From NCBI RefSeq assembly GCF_901709675.1, contig NC_051089.1, positions 10,661,476 through 10,725,475 of the forward strand: a DNA stretch of 64,000 bases, given 5' to 3'. A model generated the notes under the pieces. The model was not told the DNA's origin. It ran no database searches and saw only the letters and a list, made by a program, of their open reading frames with translations. Numbering within the stretch: the stretch's first letter is position 1; every line of letters begins with the position of its first letter. The stretch is from Syngnathus acus. Its lineage: Eukaryota; Chordata; Actinopteri; Syngnathiformes; Syngnathidae. Shown in pieces: positions 55,292-64,000 of the stretch. The position numbers and the translations under genes are program-made.

Positions 55292-57815
55292 GTAGCGCTC
55301 CAATTTGGCTGGACAGGTTCAGATGGGGGGCTTCTGTCGTGGGGGGTCTTTTGTTTGAGATGTGAGCAGGATGAGTGGCACGCTGTGTCTTTTAGAGGAT
55401 CTTACTTGAACTTGAAACTGTTTTAATGCAAATAACTGTTGATCTTGTGATGCATCTGAAATTCAGCAGAGATATTAATTGTCCATCTTTGTTCAATGGC
55501 TCTGACATTTTTGGCCCGTTATGTCACATGAGGTTCTCGAGCTGAGCACTTCCTCTGTGGGCCCCACGCTTGACTCAGCTCAGCCACATTTTACACAAAT
55601 GTGACAGGAGGGGTCTGTCTTATGTAACGTGCCGATGAGGGGAACAAAGGTGACAGTCCCCATGTCTCTGTCCTTTGCTTGTTAAAAGCACTGTGGCTAA
55701 AATGATAGCATGAGAAAACAAATACTGCATTTGGACTGTGTGTGCACAGAAATGTGTGTCAGTCCCTGTGTCCCACAGGAAATAATCAAAGCGCTTATTT
55801 ATTTCTGTCTCATGGTCACGTCTGCAGCCTCATGCAGAGTTGGCGGAAATCTACAATGCTGCATGTTTACGTTGTAAAATAATTTTGTGCAGGACTTTCA
55901 TACTGCATTTCTCCCTGTCATTTTTCCACTGTGTTGGGCAGTGGAGGAGAAAGAATATTATTTGCTGATGTGAAGAAGAATATTATTTTTGTTTACGTGT
56001 TAGTACCTGGTTTTGTCCGAGACAGTACCATCTTTTTCTGTAAATTAGTCTGGATTGAAGGTATACTCCTTGATACTTCCCATTTGGTTTAGCTGACGGC
56101 TTATGCGGTGAAGCTGACTGAACATTTGTCAAGTGTGTCTGAAAGAAACATGATTTTATATATGGTTATTTATTAATGGTTTGTTTATTTAAATACTATT
56201 GTATAGTATTGATATACTTTCCATTTGACAGAGACACGTTTTGTGGGGCAAAGGCAGACAGCACCTTATGCAAATGTTCCTGTACCAATGCAGTGGCCTG
56301 GCACCGTGTGGTGATTTGCATATATTTGCTTCAAAACAGGGAAGAGAGTTCAAAGGAAGATTTAGATAGTCATTCAACTTGAAAGGATATACTTACAAAT
56401 CAGATCATTTACATTTGTATGATCATACTACTTTTTATCATCAAGAAACAATCTACATTTGGAGCTCAAATAACTGCTTGAAATTTCAAATGTACAATAA
56501 ACGTTGATGTTTCTGTGCTAACTCTGCCGTGGTTGGACTGTACCAACATTTTTCATTAACATCTACCAAAAATGACATTTCATTATAACGTAAGATGTGC
56601 AATGCATGTCCATTCCTTTCGATTGACTTGTTTAGATTTCAGCCATGATTGCAGATTATAAAATGCGTGTTTACCACTCGCCATCTGTATTCATCGCGAT
56701 GGATTAAAAATAGACTAGCCCGGGAGCAAAATAACCCAATTAGTTCTTACTTTAAAATCAATGCTATTATAAATGAATACAGTATCACAGGATGTCCTTA
56801 TACCCAATATACTCTTGTGTTTCTGTCAATTTTATTTACTGTATTAATTTTACCACCACCACCACCCACAAATAAAGACAACACAGCTGGAGTTATGTAA
56901 TTTCCCCCTCTGTTGCTGAATGTGTGATTCCCACTCAGGATGTTCTTATTATATTGTGTATGTAAAAGCCCCTGTGTTTATTTTACAATGTCCCTCGGAG
57001 ACTCATCGCCACAGCCAGCCTGCGAGAGTCAGTCGTCTCAGAGACTCTCCAATTTTCTCACCCCAACAGTTAAGAATGCTAATAGGAATAACTTTGGACT
57101 TTTCTTACCATATAAGTATAATAATAATAATAATTCATTCAATTTCAAGGAACCAAAGACGCTTTACATATTATTACTTTTTTTTTTTTCTTTAGAAGGC
57201 AGCAACTCCACTGGCGCCTGATGAGTTCAATGTTTACAAGAGTACACTGTGTTCATTTTGGTTTAGCCTTAGGTCTGTTCATTCGCAGGTTTTTTCGAGT
57301 CGAATCAATTTTAATCACTGTCGCACTTGGGCAATTTTAGGACATCGTTATAAAGAGGTGATATTGTATCATCATTTGTCACACTGACGCTCACAATTCT
57401 CCTGCACCAAATGTCAACGCTGTTATTTATTTAATGTGGATTATTGCATAATCACTGCATTATTGTATTGCTAAAGAATTTGTCCAGTGAGTTCATCCGA
57501 CAACTTTGTATGTGCGGTCCGCAATACCTTGTCGCAATTTTTCAAAACTATAGCCACAAAAATTATAGTAAACAAATAGTTGTGATATGATAAGGTGATT
57601 ATTAGGATCCCACATGTATACTGCTTTGTTTTGTGGATTGCCACAACAAGAGGTGCGGATATTTTTTCAGTGACTGCACCTGTGCATTCTCACGACAGAG
57701 ACTCTCCACACTTTGCTTTCTCATAACAAACATGACTTCTTTGCCCAATGTTGCCCTTATAGGAATACATCCAGTACTGTCCAAATAATCTGAGGTATTT
57801 TCTACTTTTATTCAG
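55292..57815 (+). other. Gap between KASH5-like exon 19 and the first irag1 block
   Basis: 2.5 kb in which the junction of the two coding blocks is unresolved. Exon 19 ends with two spare bases, while the exon at 57816 is read in phase 0, so at least one intervening exon of 3n+1 nt, or a gene end, is needed. The only candidate I see starts at 57196. The tract also has an (AAT)n run at 57118-57134 and a T-run at 57180-57189. Confidence 0.55.
57196..57340 (+). other. Candidate exon: alternative terminal exon or linker
   Basis: A strong acceptor (T-run then TTCTTTAG, ending 57195) precedes an open stretch that completes the split codon of exon 19 exactly (AG plus A). It reads RQQLHWRLMSSMFTR and on to TAG 57338-57340. 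Two readings are possible. As a terminal exon it ends the KASH5-like gene with 48 more residues and no clear membrane helix. Ending at a weak donor GTACAC (57242), it is a 46-nt linker that joins in phase to 57816. Confidence 0.35.
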
Positions 57816-60731
57816 GTCGAGGAAGAGGCGAAGGACTTTCTTCAGTCATCTGTCCCTCACAACAACACCAAGGAGTCCAGCAAGAATTCCACTGCTGAGG
57901 GCCCCTTCTTTTTCCCTCTCACCCGCTCCCGGCGGTGTCTACCCCCTGCCATGCCCACGGTGCCTGAGGAAGAAGAGGACTCCCCCGAGGATTTGGACAG
58001 TTCTTCAAGCTCGCCCAGTACGGTGAGTACAAAGCATAGTGTCTTCCTACGAAGAAGCACATATTAGGCCAAAGCATGTGAGTCCATAAAAGCTGCTCGT
58101 GTGTAATCAAATTGGCCGTGGTGAGGAATCGCTGTCAGCGTTACCACTCCAGGCTTCCTCCTCCAAACAAGGTATACTTTTAAGACATTTAAAGCATTGA
58201 GGAATGCCTTGAGGAATGTGGATAAAATCCTAGCATTCTCTTTAGAAGTGATGGAGGCAGTCATGCTTGGGCCCGCGTGTGTCTTGTTTATTGCCATCAT
58301 ACCTCAAAAAGAATTATTTTCTGCAAAACCTTGTAGAAGGCTGTGGAATGCACCACATTCCAACAGGACAAGAAACTATTATTGCTTCTAAATACACAAA
58401 CCTAAATTTCCTCCTTGAGATGTTGGGCGGCCAACTTTTGATGATGCTATGCTATCACTATCGCCATTGTACAGTATAAACATCAGGTTTATAGGATTAG
58501 ATTAGATTTAACTAAACCAATAACTATACTAGGTACTAGTAATACACCGTCTTTTGGCTATCCTTTACTTGCATTCAAATCCAAAATGTAAGAATGGATT
58601 ACTTTATTCATTTTATGCTTGTATCTATGAAACGGAATATTTATGAGCCTTACTAAAATGAAGAAAAGCTGAAACATGTCGGGTCTCACGCTGCAGAGAT
58701 TAGGGACAACCAGCATAATTTTCTCACTCACGCAATTCTTTTCACAGATTTATAAATGCAAGATATCAACAAGTATAATCGTCACTTATTTTAGCTTTCA
58801 CTGCGCTCCCGAATTCCCAAAGTGATTCATTTTTGCCATTGCAATGGTAATGTTCCTCCATAGCCCCCTTTATTCAATGCATTTGAGCATTTACAGATAC
58901 TCCATGTGTATTTAATACAACACTGAATGACGTCCTCATAATGATCACATGTTGCCTTTGTGGTGTTTGTTTGCACAGTGTGCACCTGCTGAGAGCAGAG
59001 CTGCTGTCATGACTGGCCCCACTATCATCTACCCACAACAGGCCTCCGTTGTCCAGCAAGATGGACGTCCTCTGGAGCACGCTAGGTGAGCGCAGTCAAA
59101 GTATGGTTCCATTTGTATTGCGCCGCCTGGTCAGTTACAATGCGAATGTGAGCGGGAAAGTGTGACTGTCTCTGTAATGTGCCTTGTGACTGACTAGCAA
59201 CCAGTCTGAAATGTAGTCCGGATGAATGTATTGGTTTGATAACAGCATCTATCCAAGAGTCCATGGTAATTTGTGTATGATATTGTAGGCCACACAGCCC
59301 AAGAGCTCATCTGGCAAGAAACTTCTCGACAGGATCCATCACCACAGTCGGTAGATAAAACACACACATGTACGGATGGATGTACAGATTGTGGACAGAC
59401 GGACGGACGTACAGATAGATGGACGGACGCATGCTGTCTAAGTAGAGCAATTGTTTATTTTATGATTTCGATACACGTAACCAGAAATATTGGATAAAAA
59501 TACTTCAGGACTGAAGTGTATGCGTGGTTTTCTTAGACAGCACAGGTCATGTGATCGACCTGGTGAAGGACAAGCTGCCGGAGTTGCAGCTCTCAGAGGA
59601 AGATCGCCAGAAGAATCTGGAGCTGCTGGAACAAGCCAAAAAGGTCAGCGACCGCTTCCTGATGCGACGGGGCCGCCGTTCTACCAGCAGCCTTTCTGAC
59701 TCGACCACAGGTGACACACATCATTGGTCAAAGTACGGCTACCAAATACTACCATTCTCTCTGGAATTCCGTTCTCATCGAATCCAAAGTAAAATTGAAT
59801 GCACTGTTAGGTACCTTAAATGGGTATTTTGTTATGCAATAAACACTCGATTATTTTCCATTAAACTCTTTTCAAGATTTAGTTAATACAGGAAATCTTT
59901 AAGACAAAATTGCTAAATAATTGTGTGACATTGCTGTTATTCACCTATTTTTTATTTCTCTTGGTCCATTTGTGGGTTCCCCAGAGGTGACTTGCAGTCC
60001 ACAGTCGATCAGCCAGGTAAACATACTACATATTATTTTCCTCTCGTTCTCTCTTCAAAGCTGTCTTGTCATTTTCTCTTTGTATTGGAAAGTAGGTCAA
60101 CTCATACATGTCATTGTCTGTGTCGCCCTCTCCTGCAGCATCTGGACGTTGCCTCAGTGAGGGGACAAAGGGATGTGGAGGTCAGCTTTCCTTTTATTTA
60201 CCAAATTGCTCAAACCAAACGCAGTGATGCTTTGAGATATCAATCGGACATGGTCACAATGTTTTTTTTGTACTTAGCGTTGAAATAGAGTGGTCCTCGA
60301 ATTAACTTAAATGTCATGGGCTCCCTCAGGGCAACAGACTAGCTGTGGACTGGAAGCCCACAGAGAAGAGGAAAGTGTCTTCTGGGACCCTAACGCCCCG
60401 TTTTGCCATTCCAAAGGAAAACTGTGAAGCCAAAAGTCCCCCGGGAGCCAATAAAAGTGACGACGGAGGACGAAATTCCAACCAGGCCCCGGCCACAGGG
60501 GTCGCCAAGCCCGTCCCTCGACCCCCAACGCAACAGGCCCCCTGTACTGCTGAAATTAAGACCATTGGTGCTTTCCCACCACTAATGAGGGCTGTTTCCT
60601 GGGATGCCATCGGGGGTATTAACTCCAGAAATGGAGCAGAAGACGCAAGCTCGGACAAAACCCGGGATGGCATTTTGAAATCCTCGGTGCTCAGAGAGCT
60701 CCCTGCACCCAAACTGTCCAAATTCAGAGAG
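57816..60731 (+). CDS. irag1: irag1 exons for the N-terminal conserved blocks
   Basis: Exons: 57816-58022, 58979-59085, 59541-59710, 59985-60016, 60139-60180 and 60330-60731. The acceptor for 59541 is the second of two nearby AGs (TTAGACAG); phase and the GHVIDL homology choose it. [14 protein letters not shown] corresponds to the human PTPTIVLTGD region. Exons 59985 and 60139 are small (32 and 42 nt). The 402-nt exon is Pro/Lys-rich, with APCTAEIK and [11 protein letters not shown], the latter matching human RGLSWDS. Confidence 0.88.
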
Positions 60732-63700
60732 GTAAAACATTGCTCTTGCGATTTCATGTACCATTTGAGCTCATTTACCATGAAATGTATTCAGCTGGTG
60801 TGTTCGTCTGATGCATGTACAGGACCACAAGCTGATGCGTAACCAAACCATAGTCGGCTCCAAGTTACCGGATTTGAGTGAAGCTGCTGAACAGGAAAAA
60901 GGTGACTCTCTTTGTTTATCCGCGCAAGACTGAAATGTGCTTTCAGAACAGAATGTAGCCGAGGGTGTGCACTTCCTGAATCTCTGGGAAAATATGATCA
61001 TGATGATTATGATGTTGATGATGACGATGAAACAAAGAGTGTATGAGCTGGATTTCAAAGATATATGCTGAAATGGGTTTCCAGGGACCGCTTCTTCTCC
61101 AAATTCCTCACCAAGCAGCGAGGAGACCAAGTCGGACGCCATGCCAAACATCTCCGACATCATGCTGAGAAAACTCAAACTTCATCGGGGCCTTCCCGGC
61201 TGGTGTGTGTCCCAAAGCAACAGCTAATCAACATTTTTTGCTGCACAACTTGTCTAACCACCTGTTTGTTTTGATTTCATTCCAGTCCACCTCCACTCAC
61301 AGAAAAAGAAGTTGAGGTTTGTAATCTTTCCAGGTTTGCAACACAATTTACTTGAAGAGTTTTTTCCTGCACGGTAGGCCAATTGAGCACTCTAAATTGT
61401 CCGTAGGTGTGAGCCTTAGTGCAAATGGTTGTTTGTCTGTACGTGCCCTGCAATTGGATGGCGACCCTGCCTGCCTGCCGCCCAAAAGACTGCTGGCATA
61501 GGCTCCAGTATGCCCGCAACCCCCATGAGGATGAAGCAGTTCAGATTTTCCCAATACATATTCCAGATGCATCCTACAGCTTGCAAAACCCTGTTTTGTT
61601 ACCATAGTAGTTAATTACGGTCACAAACACATCTGCTTGGATATGGCGGTGTGTTTTGTCAACAGGAAAGTGATTTTGTGGTCACAATCACCCAAAAGAG
61701 ACTCGAGGTGATTTCCTGTGGCCAAGATGCAAAACACGAGTGACGTCTGGTTCGGGCATCAGTCCGTGCGGTTGGTCCCGCTGGGCTGTGTGTGCATCAG
61801 AAAAGTCGGAGGTCATGTGTTTCCTCTGTAGTGTGTTGGAAAATGTGCAGCCTAGCTTTGATGGATTCACAGCGTAAGGTGAAAGGTCACAGCGGGTCCC
61901 CCGCATGTTACCAGTAACATTTAATGCAGACAGTAAACAATAACACTCAACGTTCCCTTTACCATGAGAGACTTCCTTTGTTCTCCATCTCGTCTGTGCT
62001 TTTTATGTGGAATATGAAGTTAATTGTTGTCACTTCCTTCCACCAGAATGCGTTTGTCCAGCTGTCATTGGCCTTTCGTAATGACAACTACACCCTGGAG
62101 ACCCGCCTCAAACAGGCAGAGAGGGAGAGGAACTTAACTGAGGAAGATACACAAAAGGAACTTGAAGAATTCAAAGTTGCACTGAAGGTTAGTACTTTTA
62201 AAAAAGTGCTTCCTGGACACTGTTAATATGTATCCTGTCAGGTTAGGAATCGTGTTGTTTTTGGTGATGTCAGTTGCGGGTGAAAAAAAAAGTCGGTTTT
62301 TCTGTAATTTTATTCAGTATTCATTTTTCTTTTGACTTTGAGTGGATTCAGCTGCTTTATTCACTTTCCACAAACGCAATATTAATCAGAATCTCGTGTT
62401 TCGACTAATGTGGGGCCGCATGCAACATATTGGAAAGAAACATTTTGAGTTGACTTTCCCTTTAAGTACATTTCAAAATCTCTACTTTTTACTTTATTTA
62501 TTACCAGAGTTGAATCAGTACTTCTGCTCAAACCATATTTTTTAGTATTTGTAATTCTACTTCAGAACAGAGTATTTTAGTCACATTTGTACTCTGCACT
62601 GTTTTCCTAAAAGAAGATTGTGATTTTTTTTTTTTTTGTTGGAAACTTTCAGATGACTGCCCCACAGTGGCAGAACCTGGAGCAGCGTGAGGCCTACCAG
62701 AGGCTCATAGAGACGCTGGCAGTGCTCCATCGGCTGGCCACTCGCCTCTCGAGCAGATCCGAGATAGTTGGAGCCGTTCGACAGGTACATTCGCATGAAC
62801 CTTTTGTCTGCTGTACACCCTTAGGTACCTTACAACTAAAACATTACAAAAAAATCTATCTTTACAAAAAATAGGAATGCTCAGAAGATTGAGACACAAT
62901 CATGTGTCTTCATGACCACAAACTGCATTCCAAATAATACATCATTTTAAATTTATACTCGTAGCTTTGAAAAGGCAAAATGTTTATCGAAGTGTCCGTC
63001 ACTTCCTTTTTAAGAAATGTGCTTTTGGGAATGGTTATAGTATGTTTCACGGTGAAGGATTGAATTCGACATGGCAGACATGAGTACGGCCAAAGCAAAC
63101 ATTTACTGTTGCTATTTATGAGCGTAAACTTCGAAGTGAATTTACTTCCTGTGCTGTTGTACAGCTGCTCATTTCTTCATGGGAATCTCAATGAGACTTT
63201 ATCAGCCAAGTCATTTATTTTCCCTCGAAATTCCAGTGTCAGCGAGAAGCAAGTCTGGGTGTCAGTTACTGAAAAAAAAAAAAGCTATTTGGTTAGATCT
63301 TTGACACATTAATACACCAACGTGTCTTAGCAAATTTGGTGTTCCAAAAACATGCACAGTAACTCGACTTTATGATGCAGCTTTCACGTCTACACGACAG
63401 ATGTTTTATTTGAGGTGGGTAGAGTCGACACAAACTGACATTCAGTCTGAAAGTTTTTCCTATTTTGGCCACAGGAGAAACGCATGAGCAAAGCCACAGA
63501 GGTCATGATGCAATACGTTGAAAACCTCAAGAGGACATATGAGAAAGACCACGCCGAACTGACGGAATTTAAAAAGCTCGCCAACCAGAACTCTAATCGC
63601 TGCTATGGAGGCTCCGTAGAAACTGGAGGTGAGACAAAAGAACGAGTATCAGGCAAAATTGGTCACTTTGATAGTCCATGTTTTATTCCGACAACAATCG

Positions 63701-64000
63701 AAAATGCAGTCGTAATAGTGCTTCCAAATGTAACACTGAATATCTTTTCCATCCAGATGATGGCGTTTCTCGTGCTTCAAGATCCATGTCGCTCACTCTC
63801 GGAAAGGTGCGCAACAATCCCTGCCCAATAATCTCAAACTTGTTTTTTTTGTACATAACATTAACAACGATGTCCTCTTTCGCTTAGGCGCTGCCCAGAC
63901 GCAGAGTGAGTGTTGCTGTGGTCCCCAAGTTTAATCTCCTGAACATTCCAGGTCAGATGCCTCCCACTGCCGCCCCCAATGCGCCAACAGCTTCCACGCC
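57816..64000 (+). CDS. irag1: Inositol 1,4,5-trisphosphate receptor associated 1 (IRAG1/MRVI1), 3' truncated by window
   Basis: Fourteen exons, about 592 residues, open at the window end. IRAG1 is an ER-membrane adaptor that joins IP3 receptor 1 to cGMP kinase I-beta and lowers Ca2+ release when phosphorylated; KASH-like tail anchoring is known for its paralogue IRAG2/LRMP. Conserved blocks in order: [154 protein letters not shown]; and [10 protein letters not shown] with [18 protein letters not shown]1 rather than IRAG2 is clear from the last three. The coiled coil and membrane anchor lie beyond 64000. ATG 57951 (GCCATGC) corresponds to a short human isoform start. Confidence 0.93.
59366..59432. 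repeat. Imperfect GGAC/GGAT tetranucleotide tract
   Basis: Short irregular run of GGATGGATG, GGACAGACGGACGGACG and GATAGATGGACGGACG units in an irag1 intron. Confidence 0.75.
60823..64000 (+). CDS. irag1: irag1 exons for the MRVI1 core domain
   Basis: Exons: 60823-60901, 61085-61202, 61286-61316, 62047-62187, 62653-62784, 63475-63628, 63757-63806 and 63888 to the window end. They are highly conserved with human IRAG1 and, in the helical parts, with IRAG2/LRMP (AEMLGA/RAEVVGA-type block appears as [12 protein letters not shown]). The last exon carries RRRVSVAV, a basic-X-Ser site of the kind cGMP- or cAMP-dependent kinases phosphorylate. The final visible residues ([14 protein letters not shown]) enter the Pro/Ala-rich linker before the membrane anchor. 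Confidence 0.92.
61368..61545 (+). repeat. 3' part of the common teleost dispersed repeat
   Basis: Third copy of the 2965-3306 family: GCACTCTAAATTGTCCGTAG, TTTGTCTGTACGTGCCCTGC, AATTGGATGGCGAC, CATAGGCTCCAGTATGCCCG and GAGGATGAAGCAGTTCAGAT. It is 5'-truncated and sits in the irag1 intron 61317-62046. Confidence 0.7.
62345..62465 (+). mobile_element. Single arm of the TTAA-type MITE
   Basis: CACAAACGCAATATTAATCA, TAATGTGGGGCCGCATGCAAC and ATTTTGAGTTGACTTTCCCTT align with the right arm of the element at 28489-28875. It ends likewise at CCCTTTAA (TTAA 62462-62465). No matching left arm was found, so this is a half copy. Confidence 0.6.

Noticed and set aside
59100-59265. Possible fourth copy of the common fish repeat
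   Set aside because: Only loose similarity (GTGCCTTGTGACTGACTAGC, CAACCAGTC); too decayed to support.

Overview
The window is vertebrate nuclear DNA and almost certainly teleost fish. It has GT-AG introns (mostly short in eif4g2, ctr9 and the KASH5-like region), AT-rich long introns full of microsatellites, and several repeat families that I recognise as common in fish genomes. All four recognisable gene units lie on the + strand; I found no convincing gene on the - strand.

Layout. (1) 1-28163: galnt18 (polypeptide N-acetylgalactosaminyltransferase 18), ten exons covering all but the first coding exon, with introns up to 9.5 kb. (2) 28164-31403: 3' UTR and intergenic DNA carrying a TTAA-flanked MITE, a hAT-like MITE, another dispersed repeat and CTA/AAT microsatellites. 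(3) 31404-39500: eif4g2 (DAP5/p97/NAT1), complete, starting at a GTG codon in a Kozak-like context, preceded by a CRE-containing promoter and a separate non-coding first exon. (4) 40365-48277: ctr9 (PAF1 complex), complete, 23 exons, with one GC-AG intron and recently expanded in-frame repeats in the acidic tail. (5) 49166-64000: the irag1 (MRVI1) locus. Its 3' part encodes the conserved IRAG1 blocks and runs off the window. Its 5' part (49166-55291) is a 19-exon EF-hand-like plus coiled-coil coding region resembling KASH5, a module absent from the human IRAG1 protein I recall.

The order galnt18-eif4g2-ctr9-irag1 matches human 11p15. From memory, human CTR9 is transcribed opposite to the other three, whereas here all four point the same way.

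The genes do not form one pathway: Golgi/ER O-glycosylation (galnt18), alternative translation initiation (eif4g2), transcription elongation and histone modification (ctr9), and ER/nuclear-envelope IP3-receptor/cGMP signalling (irag1). The most interesting signal is the KASH5-like module directly upstream of, and possibly spliced to, irag1. It suggests that KASH5 and the IRAG1/IRAG2 proteins descend from one composite ancestor. The single unresolved junction is between 55291 and 57816. Exon borders were deduced by eye from splice signals, reading phase and remembered protein homology, so individual borders could be off.
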